From: Ypsolopha sequella
Lineage: Eukaryota > Arthropoda > Insecta > Lepidoptera > Ypsolophidae
DNA length: 64,000 nt
Direction of reading: 5' to 3'
Assembly (NCBI GenBank): GCA_934047225.1
Contig: OW203992.1
Coordinates: 4,453,501 to 4,517,500, forward strand
The position numbers and the translations under genes are program-made. The notes beneath the pieces were generated by a model that worked only from the letters and a program-made list of their open reading frames with translations, was not told the origin of the DNA and ran no database searches. Below are positions 45,744 to 57,219 of the stretch, in pieces. Each line of letters begins with the position of its first letter. The stretch's first letter is position 1.

Positions 45744-46183
45744 TTTGGCCAAGGGCGAGTCGGACTCGCGCACAAAGGGTTCCCACACACAATAGGGGTA
45801 CGTTAACCCAAAAAACATTATGGTAAATAACTAAAATATATAGATAGAGATGTAAGAGCAACACCAAGGCGATAAAAATCAAGCATCTTCTGTGTACGAA
45901 AAACTGATCGTTATTATTTGTTGTGTTACTTTAGAGTATGTACTATAATCTGACCAAATTTAAAACTTGTATATAATACCGCCTTTAAGATAGGCATAAA
46001 TAACTAAAATGCTACTTTTTCGTGGTTTTTGTACAATTTTTTTGAATTTTTATTTTTTGCCGTGTTAAAGGCCGTAGTAACACATATTCTTCGAAAATTT
46101 CAACTGGCTATCTGTCACAAAGCTGAAGCTGAAGACCTCTGTGACAGACGGACAGCGGAGGCTTAGTAATCTAATAGCGTCTC
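45744..46183 (+). mobile_element. Dispersed repeat GCCAAGTGCGAGTC family, interrupted copy
   Basis: Starts ttggccaagggcgagtcgga, then ctcgcgcacaaagggtt. The distal part gacagacggacagcggaggc lies at 46142, further away than in other copies, so about 130 bp of foreign or diverged sequence is inside. Confidence 0.65.
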
Positions 46184-46278
46184 CGAAAACCCGAAAAATT
46201 TAATCGCTAAAGGTGTGGCTTTTACCCTTTTTCCAAAATTAGTCCCGAGAACACAAACGGCTTCGAATTTGAAATGAT

Positions 46279-46384
46279 GACGATCTCCATACGTGATGGA
46301 GGAGATGGCATTTGCGCCTACTATATTGACAGACGATCTCTAAAGATGATGGAGGAGATGGCAACTTGCGACTACTATATTGAT
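46279..46384. repeat. Tandem duplication, two 53-bp units
   Basis: gacgatctc..gatggaggagatggca..tgcg.ctactatattga occurs at 46279 and again at 46332 with a few changes. Confidence 0.75.
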
Positions 46385-47242
46385 TAATCTATGGGATGGG
46401 TCCCAGTCACGATCAGGCGCATGCGGAAAATTTTGAATGCAGATTTCGTGTGATTTTTAAACAGTTTTTCTAAGAATGTGTATCGATTTTCTCTATTAAA
46501 AACCTAAAGTGTGTATTCCTAACATTGTTTAGTATTTATTTGAGAAGGTTTAGTCGCTCGACTTTATATGGCATGGTATTTAATGTCATGAAAGTCGAAT
46601 GATTGATATTGCGAGTGAAAAATAATGCTAGAAGAGCCGTCCTGGACTGCGATGCGATCTATTATTTTACTATTGTTTCTAATTATTTCGTTTAATTTAT
46701 TGTGCAATTACGTGCACGCGTACAACTGAATTTTTTTCATACGTAATGAGGTTATGGACATTCTCCAAAATTAAATATGACTTCAAAGAAATAAAACTAG
46801 AAGAGTGTGAAGTGTAAAGAGTGCGAAAATGAAACATTTCAATTTTTTATTGTTTTAAGGTGTCCTTGTAGCAGTTTATCTTTATAGTTTTATCTTTATA
46901 GTTTTATTGCTTTAGATATAATAATATGTGTATTTTTTAGTTCAATCGAAGATATCTAGGTTGCAATAAAATATTTGCCGAGTACAAATAAATAACAATA
47001 TATTTGTAATAAAAAATATTAAGATTATATGATTTATTGCGTAAGCCATCGCTTTGGAAACTCTAAATATTTTAAGAGTACGTTATAAGATAGAAAAGTA
47101 TAAAGTAGAAATGATTTATCTCAGAAAAAAAAAATCAAAAAAACACAAAATTTGTGAATATTATGAAAAAAAAACGTTTTATATGTTCAAGCCCCTATTG
47201 AGCTTTTTGCCGAACTATTACTAATTTAATAAGTATTGATGA
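46385..47242. other. AT-rich spacer
   Basis: No gene recognised. tttatctttatagttttat is duplicated side by side at about 46878-46910. Confidence 0.35.
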
Positions 47243-47494
47243 AGCAGCAAATAGTTCGGCATTTTACAAACGTCGTCGTGATTTTCTAAGCGCTCTCTAT
47301 TTCGCTATTTGACGAATCTTTGTCAAATAGTAGAATTCGTCATTTTATAATTTGCCTCGTTAGAAATATTGAGGGTCGCTCTGCTTCGCTCGGCTCCCAA
47401 TATGTATTTGCCCAACGGCAAATTGCAAAACAGCGAGTGTTTAGAAACTAACGACGCCAATTGTAAAATGCCGAATTTAACTATTTGCTTGCCA
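47243..47494. mobile_element. Palindrome-rich MITE, ~250 bp
   Basis: The left arm gcagcaaatagttcggcatt, ttac..acgtcgtcgtga is inverted in the right arm acgacgccaattgtaaaatg, ccga..aactatttgcttgc. Between them lie small inverted pairs (tatttgacgaat/attcgtca, ctatttgac/gtcaaatag). Confidence 0.6.
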
Positions 47495-48991
47495 CATAGA
47501 GACTGTTATTGGGCATACAGTATGGATTTAAGGCGATACAGAAGAAGTTAGAGAAATAACACACATCGCGCCATTCTTTCGAGAAAACCGCGTTGCCACA
47601 CGTGTTTGCTATTTATTTCCGAAAATGGGTGTACATCATATGATAACGGCCTATTATTTCTATAATAGTACCAATAAATATAACCCTACTCCTAGCCTCA
47701 GGGAACATGTATTATATAAAAACGTTTTTGTCTAGCCTAATAATAAATCAAACTGAATCATAACCCGTTTAAGGATTTTTTTTAGCTTTTTTGGCAAAAG
47801 CATCAAAATATATTCATCATCTATTTATTATTTTTGATTAATATATATTTCACTCTTTTTTTATAAGATTTGTAATGTAGTTTTAATTTATTAAAAGTTA
47901 ATAATAAAAAAGGTAAAAATGAGAATTTTACTCAAGATATATTTCGGGCCCCACTAGGCCCGGCATCAGTTGAGAATCTATTAAATATTATAAAATTCTA
48001 TTTAGTACTTACAGTCACAAAATGATAAACTCAGCAACAATATCAGGATCTCATTCCATTCGGCAACCCCTTGCACTGTTCAATAATTGTAACAAAAATA
48101 AATATCGCGCAAAAAAAAACACTGAAAACCTTCAGCAAACACAATCAAGAAGCCATGTCAATAAACATTACACACCAATTTAACAAAGTAAAATGTACAC
48201 GAGAATTGGATCACAAAAGAAGACCGAAAAACGTCGGGAAAATTTCGCGGAGCGTAATTTTTTGCGAGGAACGAATGACCGGAGCACACGACCAACCTAC
48301 GCGGCTGTCTTCAGCAAACTGATTCAACTCAACACATTTCACCTGCATTGGCGCTGATCACCAGAGCGAGATCGCAATAGAATTTTCCGACGCAGAAAGT
48401 GAGATAGAGAAATTCACACGTGGTGTCGTAGGCCTACCTCGTCGTGCTATGTAAAATGCCACATAGATTAGGGCGTTTCCGAGCCTATTACGGTGAAATA
48501 AGTACTTTGCCTTGGTTTTATTGTTTGGGGTGAGTGAAGTAATTTTCAGGAAAAGGGCGCATTGACAAAGCCGCCTGTGAATAGGTGTTTCGTTCGCATT
48601 AGGAGAAAGCGTCGGACAATGGAAGAAGTTGCCTTTTGTTGGGAATGCGAAGTGACAGTTTGATGCCATAAGTTTAGCGTTAATTAAACATCGTCTGAGT
48701 TGCTTTGTGCGCTAGCGACGCTACATATTGTGTGAATGAGCCTAATGCCCATTCATTTTCGTGTTTTCCTTTGTGAGGAACCCAGCAATTTAAGTTTTAG
48801 TGACGATTTATGAATATGAATATGAATATGGATTTAGTAACAGAACAGATCGGCTATGCAATTACAAAACCCTGCAAGGGATTTGGGATAAAACTTACAG
48901 GAAACAGTAAATAACGATTTTGTGCATGCCCTAACAAAACTTTAAAACTAATGTATGCAAACCAGGTTTTTTTGATTCTGTATTGTCGTTT
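47495..48991. other. Region without recognised genes
   Basis: ORFs of 83 (48071-48322, plus) and 103 codons (48358-48669, minus) show no motif. A palindrome gggccccactaggccc lies at about 47946 and a gaatat microsatellite at 48812-48830. Confidence 0.4.
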
Positions 48992-49219
48992 TAAGGATCC
49001 GTACCCAAAGGGTAACCAACGGGACCCTATTACTAAGACTCCGCTGTCCGTCCGTCTGTCCGTCTGTCACCAGGCTGTATCTAATGAACCGTGATACGAG
49101 TAGTTAGACAGTTGCCGCTATAACAACAAAGACGAAGAAACGTGATTTTTTTTGCCGTTTTTATAGATAATGGTACGGAACCCTTCGTGCGCGAGTACGA
49201 TTCGCACTTGGCCGGTTTT
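48992..49219 (-). mobile_element. Dispersed repeat GCCAAGTGCGAGTC family, internally deleted
   Basis: Both ends are present (ccgtacccaaagggtaacca; cttcgtgcgcgag and cacttggccgg) but the AT-rich centre is shortened relative to 44367-44658. Confidence 0.75.
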
Positions 49220-49999
49220 TTCTGACTACGGCGATGTAGAAACACAAACCTACCTGGTATAAAAATACAAAAAGTTTTTTAGGTTTTGAAATAGCCCAGC
49301 CGAGATGTGATCAGTGTTCGTTTGGAGTTTGAAATGCATGTAGGACATTTACAACTGACTATACCCGTTGCCTTATCGATTTTCGATAACAATTGAAGAA
49401 CAATAGCATGTCGGACCAACTAATAACCCTTCTGCAAGGGAATGGGATTGAAAACCGCTACTGTATCTAAGAAACGAGCAAAATGATGGCGTTATAGAAA
49501 AAAATGTGTGGAACAAGGATTTTATCAAATTAAAAATACTTTTTGGGCAGTTTCCACCAATATTACGTAGAAATTAGCATAAATATTTTTTTTAAAACGT
49601 GCGTGTAATGTGTAGCTACATTTTAGTACCCCACTTAGTTTGCAACTTTGACATTTCTAAAACATAGTAAGCAACATGTGAACTAGCAATATTAGACACC
49701 AAGTTTCCACGTAATTTAAGACAAATTGCGACCCTCATATAGAAACTTTAGGGATCAAAAGGACCAACTATAAAGCAGCGATCTGAATTGCAAATTGTTC
49801 CGACGCAGAAGAACACTATGAATCAATGTACTCAGAAATAAATTAACCAGAAAGACGGAACCATTTCGCTTATCCGAGCAGAAGGATCCCGTTTTACTTG
49901 AATCTTTGGAAGACCCCATTTCCATAAATCTATGAATTTGTAAACTATTGAGCGAAAATTTACAAGTGGATTCAAGTAAACGTCAAGTAAACTCTTCCA
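49220..49999. other. Spacer
   Basis: No gene recognised. Confidence 0.35.
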
Positions 50000-50181
50000 T
50001 TCTTACCCTTATTATAAATGCGAAAGTGTGTTTGTTGGTTTGTCATTCTTTCACGCAGCGACGGATCGACGTGGTTTTTTGCATAGAGATAGTTTATGGG
50101 CCGGAGAGTGTCATATCCCGGAATTTTATCCCGAAAAATGTAAACTAAATCAGCGCGGGCGAAGCCGCGGGCAACAGCTAG
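50000..50181 (+). mobile_element. Non-autonomous Helitron-like element, 182 bp
   Basis: Starts ttcttacccttattataaat (family start TCCCTA..ATTATAAAT), contains gcgaaagtgtgtttgttgg, ttcacgcagcgacgg and cggagagtgtcatatcccgg, and ends with a gcgggcgaagccgcgggcaa hairpin and cagCTAG at 50178-50181. It sits between A (49999) and T (50182) without duplication, as Helitrons do. Confidence 0.75.
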
Positions 50182-50225
50182 TAAGGAATATTTTAATTTC
50201 CTCTGGAAACAACAACAACATATCT

Positions 50226-50316
50226 TCACGACATGAATCCCTGAGAGGGTGTCAGATGTGTTTCCAAGTGTAAACTGTTAAATGCAAGTCACGGACTGTC
50301 TACACTTGGTACACCC
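50226..50316 (+). repeat. Dispersed repeat (catgaatccctgagaggg family), copy 2
   Basis: Pair of 12058-12143. Preceded by an aacaacaacaac run. Confidence 0.7.
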
Positions 50317-50396
50317 GCTTTTCACCGACGATTATTACGCCTAATTTAAGATATTGTAGCAGCTTTAAATAATTAGGGATGTATGGGCTCGGAGAA

Positions 50397-50480
50397 TATG
50401 AGGTGACATAATTTTTGCAGCCAAATTCGTACTATGGCTTGATAACACTTTTTGCTAATTTCGTAAAATAAAATGTTGAC
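50397..50480 (+). mobile_element. Truncated MITE (ccaaattcatactggaggc family)
   Basis: Left half only: atgaggtgacataatttttg, cagccaaattcgtac, then ttcgtaaaataaaatgttga. It matches 13437-13532 end to end, which suggests both descend from the same truncated form. Confidence 0.6.
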
Positions 50481-50652
50481 CTATCAAAGAAATTGATTCA
50501 AGGCTAGGCTAAAAAAAAACAGTCAAGTGCGAGTCAAACTCGCGTACCTAGGTTTCCATAATTCGACAGTTTTGAGAAATTTGTAATTTTTTAATTGTGA
50601 ATTTCTCAACCGCTATATTTTTTCCTGTATTTAATCTTTACGTAAGCACATA

Positions 50653-50800
50653 ATTCGGCGCAACACAACTTATCTTATTTGACAGGACTAAGCTTATTTT
50701 GAGCGTTCTGTCTTTGTCTTTTCGATACCAAAAGAAAAAGACAGAACGCTCAAATTAAGTTTAGTCCTGTCAAATAAGTTTAGTGATGTTGCGCCGAATC
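50653..50800. mobile_element. Hairpin MITE, 148 bp
   Basis: attcggcgcaacacaactta..tttgacaggactaa..tttgagcgttctgtcttt pairs with its inverse ending atgttgcgccgaat. The arms are about 65 bp with few mismatches. The flanks cacataa and cacaatt may be remains of a target duplication. Confidence 0.8.
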
Positions 50801-50843
50801 GACACAATTACCATGATTTTTTTCATATTTGTGATTTTTCAAA

Positions 50844-50848
50844 GATTT
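50844..50848. repeat. 5-bp target duplication, left (gattt)
   Basis: Identical to 57686-57690, bracketing the BEL/Pao element. Confidence 0.9.
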
Positions 50849-51314
50849 TGAGCACGCGATATGACGGCAGTGCTTTGTATCACCATAGGTTTTAAAAATA
50901 GCGGGAAGTGAAGAGAAATAATTACGAAGATGAAAGATCTGACCTTGGGAAGGAGCTGCATGCACCACAAACCACGCTTCGCCTGAGCCACCAAGTCTCT
51001 GGTGTTCTCCAAGATGGTTTTCTTCTTCCTCTTCGTGCCTGGTTGCGCTCTTCTCGGCTAATCTTCTTCGTAATAGTAAAAGATGAAAATGAGGCGCACA
51101 GCGGGTGCGATCTCAAAAATGGCGGGCGGTAGGGTCGAGGTAGGACCTAGTCGAATGACAATCAGCGTATACCTCCGGCGTGAAAGGCTTCTGATTGACG
51201 ACTGATTGATTTGCGTCCAAAACTAAGCGGGTGGAGATGCAGCGAAAATGACAGTTGAAAATATTAATTCACAACTACCCCGCAGTATGAGAGCCACAAG
51301 AAGTGGCGCGAACA
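50849..51314 (-). repeat. BEL/Pao 3' LTR (466 bp)
   Basis: On the minus strand it starts TGTTCGCGCCACTTC and ends CGTGCTCA. No base difference from the LTR at 57220-57685 was seen on reading both. The short ORFs inside (for example 50908-51132) are not genes. Confidence 0.95.
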
Positions 51315-51323
51315 TTTGCCCCC
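51315..51323 (-). other. Polypurine tract (plus-strand primer site)
   Basis: The minus strand reads GGGGGCAAA directly before the TG of the 3' LTR. Short and interrupted by one C, but correctly placed. Confidence 0.65.
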
Positions 51324-51414
51324 GGCGTTAAAACCATTGGTTTTAAAATAAGAATAGAAAAGTAAAAATAAGACAGAGAATAACGAAATTTTGAAGCGGG
51401 GGCAAAGAAAGGAG

Positions 51415-54400
51415 TTATTGAGATGGGAGAGGGCAAAGACGCACGACAGGTCGTTTGTAAACACCTGTCGTCGTTTTGACAGAAGCTACCCTAATGACAT
51501 TATCTTTGCCAGGGTATACAGCTACAATAACACCGAGCGGCCATTGAAGCGGTGGAGTGTTATCGGTAACTACAACGACAACAGATCCAATTTTGATTGG
51601 GTTGGAAGGTGTATTCCATTTTCCTCTAGACTGGAGAAGATGGAGATAATCATTCTTCCATCGCCTTGCGAACGATTCTACCATTTGATCAAGCAACGCG
51701 TAGCGACGTAATAAATTAACTGGCTCATCAGCCACCTTACAAGCGGGTAATTCTTTTAAAGGAGTTGACATCAGAAAATGTGCAGGAGTTAACGCGCTAA
51801 GTTCAGATGGATCTTCACTCAGCAGCGTAAGCGGACGAGAATTTATGACACATTCTATTTGCGTAACTACAGTTAATAATTCTTCGTAGGTCAACAGTTG
51901 AGTACCTACTACTCTATGCAAATGCGTCTTAAATCCTTTGACATATATCTCATAATGTCCCCCAAAATGTGGGCTACGTGGAATATTAAATTTCCATTGT
52001 ATTCTATGATCGGCAAGTTCATTCGCGAAAGACGTTTTAAATTCTTCGGAGTTTGTCAAATTGTAAATTTCTGAGAGGGCATTTCTAGCGCCTACAAAGT
52101 TCGTAGCATTATCTGAATATACGAAAGACACTGCTCCACGTCTAGATAAAAAACGTTTGAACGCGGAAAGAAAAGTGTTCGTGCTAAGATCAGTTGCCAA
52201 TTCAACGTGAACTGCACGAGTCACCAGGCATACAAATATGCAGAGGTAACATTTGACGGGACGGACTCCACGTTTTCGATACGGAGTGATACTGATAGGA
52301 CCACAATAATCCACAGCGCAGTGGACAAAAGCTTTAGCCTCATTAACGCGGCATGATGGTAAATCTGCCATGAAAGGGAAGGTTTGTCTCGGCTTCGCCT
52401 TAAAACAATAATTGCAGCTATGTATTACGCGACGAACAATATTTCGACAGGAAAGTATCCAAAATTTTTGGCGGATTATTGACATTAAAGCCACTGGTCC
52501 AGTGTGACAATTTTTGCGATGATAATGAATGATAATCAATTCGACAATATGATTTTTACGAGGTAACAACACAGGGTGTTGTTGATCGAACGTCATGTCT
52601 GTGTTGCGAAGTCGACCACCAACGCGTAACAATCCATTTTTATCTAAAAATGGCGATAGTCGATTTAAAGCGGGAGAACAAAGTTTATTTGACTTTAATC
52701 TTTTTATTTCATCAAGAAAATAAAATGCTTGAAGAGCTTTAATCAATGCAACTTCAGCGAAATCCATATCGGTAGCGGTAAAAATATTAGAGCGCGGTAA
52801 AATACGTAAAAATCGGTAGATGTAAATGATTGTGTGTAAAAGCACAAGCCATGACGAAATTCTTTCCGAAAGAGAAAGAAGTGGATGCGGTTCTTCATTA
52901 CTAAAAGCGGGAAGAGAAATTGTTTTTGATTCCGGCAAGTTTTCTTCAATAGAAGCTGATTCTATTGTTTTGATTGGCCACTCTTTAGCGTCCAGATAAA
53001 GCCAAGCAGGTCCAGTGAACCAGAGCGGGTGACTCATCAACTGCGTGGGAGTGAGACCACGGGAAAGACAGTCGCTCGGGTTTTGAGAACCAGCTGTATG
53101 GTAAAAACATTCAGCGGGAATAGCGGATATTATTTTTGTTATACGCGTCGCGACAAAGGTTTTAAACCTGTGCGGTGAGGAATGTATCCAGTGTAAAGTT
53201 ACCATAGAATCGGTAAAACAGTAAATACGTTCAATATTGTGACGTATTTTATAAGCGTCAACTACACGACGAGTTAATTTCGACATGAGTAACGAGGCAC
53301 AAAGCTCAAGGCGGGCGACACTGACGGTCTTGAGCGGACAGACTTTTGACTTTGCGCATACCAGCCGAATGCTAGTGCAAGTGTCTGAGTCATCTTGTAC
53401 TCTAATATATACGACACATCCGTATCCACGTTCACTTGCGTCTGCAAATGATATTATCGAAATTTTCGAATTTTGGAACACGTCTAAGTGGCGTTTAATA
53501 CGTAAATCCCGCAAAACAGGTAGCTCCTTCAAATAGTTTTGCCAAATCTGCGCAATATCAGAGGGTAGTGTTTCATCCCAGTCTAATTTTAAAATACAGA
53601 TTTTCTGCAAGAGTAATTTTGCGTACAAGATCACAGGAGCGGTAAAGCCGAGGACGTCGTACTGACGTGCTATCACGGACAAAACATTGCGTTTAGTACA
53701 TGGGCGACTATCTAGCGATACAGTAAAAGAGAACTCGTCAGAATCAGGCGACCACTGTAAGCCAAGAACTTTAAGAGTTTGAGTTTGTTCTTCAAAATTC
53801 TTACTAGAATTTAAGCGGTGAGTATCAGGCAGTGTATCAAGTAACTGTTGACAGTTACTAGACCACTTGACGAGCTCAAAGCCACCGGCCTTAAGCAATC
53901 CTACCAGCTCATCTCTGAGCTGTAAGGAGCCCTGCACGGTGGGCGTGCTATAGCAGATGTCGTCCATGTAACAGTTTCGTGCGGCTGCAGTAGCGGCGAG
54001 CGGGTACGCTGAACTCCCATCCTCACAGAGTTTCCTGACTACTCTCATCGCAAGGAAAGGGCTACTACGTAGTCCAAAGCAGACGCGATTGAACTGATAA
54101 GCGATAAGCGGTGAACACGTGTCAAAGCGGTATAAAAACTTTTGAAATTTGCGATCATCGGCGTTAACCAAAACTTGTAAGAACATTTGTTTGATATCCG
54201 AGGTAAAAGCGATTTCATACAAGCGGAAGTCAAGTAAAATTAAAAACAAATCGTTTTGCAAATTAGCACCTGTGTGCAGCGTGTCATTTAATGAGACACG
54301 AGTACCATCAGCGGAGTCAGTCTTAGTACTGGCATTCATACAAATACGCACCTTTGTCGTTGATTTATCAACACGCACTACGGGATGATGCGGAATATAA

Positions 54401-56757
54401 TAACCAAGAGATAATTGGTCATCATTATGAAGCGGGGATATGTAACCTTTAGTTAGGTATTCATTTATTATATTGTTATACTCGGAACGTAAATCTGCGT
54501 TAGAAACAAACCTACGCTCAAGAGACATAAAACACTTTTTTGCGTGATGGTACGAGTTTCCTAGTATGTTAGGATTCCGTGCGAACGGTAAAGAAACCGA
54601 ATAGCGACCAGCGGGGTCACGTGACACATTGTTAATAAATAATTTTTCACATTCATCATTTGCGGGACTAGAAGCAGGTTCACAATGCACCTCTTCTAAT
54701 TGCCAAAATTTTTGTAAAATAAAATCTATTGGCGGTTCAATCTCCATATAAGAGCATAACGAAATTGAACATGCGGTATTTTGGTAAACAGGCGTATTAC
54801 CAATTAGCGTAAAACCGAAGATGGTCTGAAATCCCGTCGGCGTACCCGGGGGACCAGAGACGCGGCCTGATAACAAGATATCCGCGAATAAAGATGCACC
54901 GATAAGAATATCAATCTCACCCGGTAAGTAAAATGTTTCATCAGCAAGTGTGATATATTTTAAATACGAAAGCGTAGACAAATCCACCTGCACCGATGGT
55001 AAGTTGTCGGTAATACGGTCGATTACATAAGTGTCAAGCGAAATTGAAACCGAATCATCAAATCGTGAAAACAATTTAAGGTTTGTCGCACCCTTAATTG
55101 GGTTTGATGAAGAGCCGATGCCCTTAACAAAAGCGCGGGGAATTTTCTCATATTTTAAGTTAAGCTTCTCACAACAGGAAACCGTCGAAAAACTGGATTG
55201 TGACGCAGGGTCGCAGAGCGCACGTAGACGGACTGACATACCGTTAGAATCTTTCACGATCACTTGAATTGTACCTAAAAGGCATGTTTCATTACGCTGC
55301 GAGTTAGGCTGTAAGTTACATAAAGAAATATTATTACTCGCAGTTGGTACGGATTGAGAATCATTAGTCATATGTTCTGTGTTAGTCGCCGATACGGCAG
55401 GATCCACCAACCTCGAAGATTGCGTATGTGTGCGTGGAGACACGGTAATATTTTGACCAAGCGCGGTGTGAGTATTCATCACATTTTGTTTGCGGCACAA
55501 CATCGAATGGTGTTTACAATTACAATGGCGGCAATTATAAGACGATTTACAAGCGGAATTGTTATGCGTAATACTTAAACAATTGGTGCAACCGTTATTA
55601 GATTTGATGAACTGAAATCTTTTCTCGATATCTAGTTTCACAAATTCGGGACACTTATATAAATTATAGTGTTTTAATTGTTTACATAGCGGACAACAAT
55701 TATTATTGGTCGAAGCGGAGACAAAAGCATGGGTTGACTTGGTACTGTACCCGGTTTTGTTGTTATTATTATTAACGGAGCGGTTCGGAGCGGGAGCGGT
55801 AATTGCGGGTGCAGTGCGGTTCAGTATCTTAGTTTGTTCCCGTAAAAATGATATTAATTCATCATAATGGGGTAAATCGGAACCACGTTTAAACATTTCA
55901 AATGAACGAGCGGTTTCAACATCAAGTTTTTTAAGGGCCAAATACATAAGGATAAAATCCGAAAGATCTTTAATATTCAGCGATTTTAAACACGAAACAG
56001 CGGAACAGAACTTGTCTAAAAACAAGTCCAAGTTTTTTGAACTAGCGGTAGTTAAAGGGCGAAATTCAAACATTTGATCCAAATAAGTAGTGGCTAAACT
56101 ACGCGAGTCTTGAAAAGTAGAAACGAGTGTTTTCCAGATTATGTCGTAGTTAGTTGCGTTCGGTGTGATTCCAGAACAAATCGAAAGTGCCCGGCCAGAA
56201 AGTTTACCCATCAGGTATTGTACTCGTTCGTTGTCGGTCAAGTCCGGATTATCGTGAATCGTGGTTTTAAATGTTTCATAGAATGTTGGCCACATAGTAG
56301 CTTCACCAGAAAAACCAACGAGTTCCAGTTTTGGAAGCTTGATAGTAGGTTTTTTGGGACATTCCATGTCAAGTGGAGCTTTAACTTTAGAGTCAGCCGA
56401 TTTCGAAGAATGTGATAACTTCCGGTTGATGTATTTGCAATGGGAGTAAAGATCCTCAAAAGCTGACCAACTTTGATAATTTGGTTCAAAATTAGGATTT
56501 ATCAATACCTCTGTGTCATTAATTTCATCTATGATTACATGAATTTCTGAGCGTACAGTATCCAAAGTTTCGACATTGGCCATAAACAATTCTGCCGAAG
56601 AAACATCCTCTAAAGCGGTTTTAGAAAAGTCATAAACTCTCTGAAGGCGATTAAACAATTCTTGCCTTTTATTTTTAAGCTTCTTTAAACTATACGACAT
56701 CTTTAATTTTGCAGCTTCTGCGGAATTTGGCATGTTATATAGTACAAAGTTAGGCAA
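51415..56757 (-). CDS. gag-pol: BEL/Pao Gag-Pol polyprotein, 1780 aa
   Basis: One uninterrupted frame. Residues ~1-330: coiled N-terminus and Gag (DUF1759-like, with ELVGFSGEATMWPTFYETF). ~355-422: two Cys/His knuckle-like clusters (CPLCKQLKHYNLYKC; CTNCLSITHN..C). ~490-640: aspartic protease with D516 in ALCDPASQ, where LDSGSQ is more usual. ~780-960: reverse transcriptase with TSDIKQMF and YMDD at 930-933. ~960-1090: the Pao peptidase/linker region. ~1100-1230: RNase H with FADAS (D1106), LELCAS (E1151), FTDSM (D1183) and D1229. ~1395-1455: integrase zinc finger (HYHRKNCH..CNYC). ~1480-1610: integrase core with D1483, D1549 and E1603 (GGHYE, usually GGxWE). ~1640-1780: DUF5641-like C-terminus. 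The ATG is 462 bp from the 5' LTR. The product acts in cytoplasmic particles and then in the nucleus. No stop or frameshift is seen. Confidence 0.95.
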   Translation of the reverse strand: MPNFVLYNMPNSAEAAKLKMSYSLKKLKNKRQELFNRLQRVYDFSKTALEDVSSAELFMANVETLDTVRSEIHVIIDEINDTEVLINPNFEPNYQSWSAFEDLYSHCKYINRKLSHSSKSADSKVKAPLDMECPKKPTIKLPKLELVGFSGEATMWPTFYETFKTTIHDNPDLTDNERVQYLMGKLSGRALSICSGITPNATNYDIIWKTLVSTFQDSRSLATTYLDQMFEFRPLTTASSKNLDLFLDKFCSAVSCLKSLNIKDLSDFILMYLALKKLDVETARSFEMFKRGSDLPHYDELISFLREQTKILNRTAPAITAPAPNRSVNNNNNKTGYSTKSTHAFVSASTNNNCCPLCKQLKHYNLYKCPEFVKLDIEKRFQFIKSNNGCTNCLSITHNNSACKSSYNCRHCNCKHHSMLCRKQNVMNTHTALGQNITVSPRTHTQSSRLVDPAVSATNTEHMTNDSQSVPTASNNISLCNLQPNSQRNETCLLGTIQVIVKDSNGMSVRLRALCDPASQSSFSTVSCCEKLNLKYEKIPRAFVKGIGSSSNPIKGATNLKLFSRFDDSVSISLDTYVIDRITDNLPSVQVDLSTLSYLKYITLADETFYLPGEIDILIGASLFADILLSGRVSGPPGTPTGFQTIFGFTLIGNTPVYQNTACSISLCSYMEIEPPIDFILQKFWQLEEVHCEPASSPANDECEKLFINNVSRDPAGRYSVSLPFARNPNILGNSYHHAKKCFMSLERRFVSNADLRSEYNNIINEYLTKGYISPLHNDDQLSLGYYIPHHPVVRVDKSTTKVRICMNASTKTDSADGTRVSLNDTLHTGANLQNDLFLILLDFRLYEIAFTSDIKQMFLQVLVNADDRKFQKFLYRFDTCSPLIAYQFNRVCFGLRSSPFLAMRVVRKLCEDGSSAYPLAATAAARNCYMDDICYSTPTVQGSLQLRDELVGLLKAGGFELVKWSSNCQQLLDTLPDTHRLNSSKNFEEQTQTLKVLGLQWSPDSDEFSFTVSLDSRPCTKRNVLSVIARQYDVLGFTAPVILYAKLLLQKICILKLDWDETLPSDIAQIWQNYLKELPVLRDLRIKRHLDVFQNSKISIISFADASERGYGCVVYIRVQDDSDTCTSIRLVCAKSKVCPLKTVSVARLELCASLLMSKLTRRVVDAYKIRHNIERIYCFTDSMVTLHWIHSSPHRFKTFVATRITKIISAIPAECFYHTAGSQNPSDCLSRGLTPTQLMSHPLWFTGPAWLYLDAKEWPIKTIESASIEENLPESKTISLPAFSNEEPHPLLSLSERISSWLVLLHTIIYIYRFLRILPRSNIFTATDMDFAEVALIKALQAFYFLDEIKRLKSNKLCSPALNRLSPFLDKNGLLRVGGRLRNTDMTFDQQHPVLLPRKNHIVELIIIHYHRKNCHTGPVALMSIIRQKFWILSCRNIVRRVIHSCNYCFKAKPRQTFPFMADLPSCRVNEAKAFVHCAVDYCGPISITPYRKRGVRPVKCYLCIFVCLVTRAVHVELATDLSTNTFLSAFKRFLSRRGAVSFVYSDNATNFVGARNALSEIYNLTNSEEFKTSFANELADHRIQWKFNIPRSPHFGGHYEIYVKGFKTHLHRVVGTQLLTYEELLTVVTQIECVINSRPLTLLSEDPSELSALTPAHFLMSTPLKELPACKVADEPVNLLRRYALLDQMVESFARRWKNDYLHLLQSRGKWNTPSNPIKIGSVVVVVTDNTPPLQWPLGVIVAVYPGKDNVIRVASVKTTTGVYKRPVVRLCPLPSQ

Positions 56758-57195
56758 GTACCAGAACTATTGAAAGTTTTATACTGACTACAACATAGAA
56801 TAGTGCTAATGAGTTAGAGATAACACGGGCGGCGGACGAACCTGTGTACGAGTACCTCTCGATAATATTAAGAATTAGCAGGTAGGCAGATAATATTTTC
56901 TGTGAAATGATCAAATGGTATAATCGCAGCGGATAAATTAACAGAATGGCGTATTTCACTGTAGATAATTTATAATTTCCAGTATATAGGAAATGGAATC
57001 ACTAATATTTTGACGAATGCGGGGTTTTAATGCATAGATAATGCAAATAAGAGCGGGAATGCGGGGTAATACTGCGGGCAGAGTGAAAATTAGAGCGGAA
57101 TTCACGTGTTCTTTAGACAAAGAACATGAAGATAGCGGTTGGAAATACCAAAAAATGGTTATAGATCGCAGATCAAAGGGCCTAAAATGGATCTA
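56758..57195 (-). other. BEL/Pao 5' leader
   Basis: Untranslated leader between the primer site and gag. The 69-codon ORF at 56750-56959 overlaps the gag start and is probably chance. Packaging signals are expected here but not recognisable by eye. Confidence 0.6.
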
Positions 57196-57214
57196 GATCC
57201 GGCTCGAATGGCCA
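57196..57214 (-). other. Candidate primer-binding site
   Basis: On the minus strand, TGGCCATTCGAGCCGGATC starts five bases after the 5' LTR. It begins with the TGG expected opposite a tRNA CCA end. I could not match it to a specific tRNA. Confidence 0.4.
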
Positions 57215-57219
57215 AAAAA

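Noticed and set aside
48071..48669. Pair of ORFs of 83 and 103 codons on opposite strands
   Set aside because: No motif, no splice sites in register, no repeat relation.
50908..51132. 74-codon ORF present twice (also 57279-57503)
   Set aside because: Lies in the two LTRs; duplicated because the LTRs are identical, not because it is a gene.
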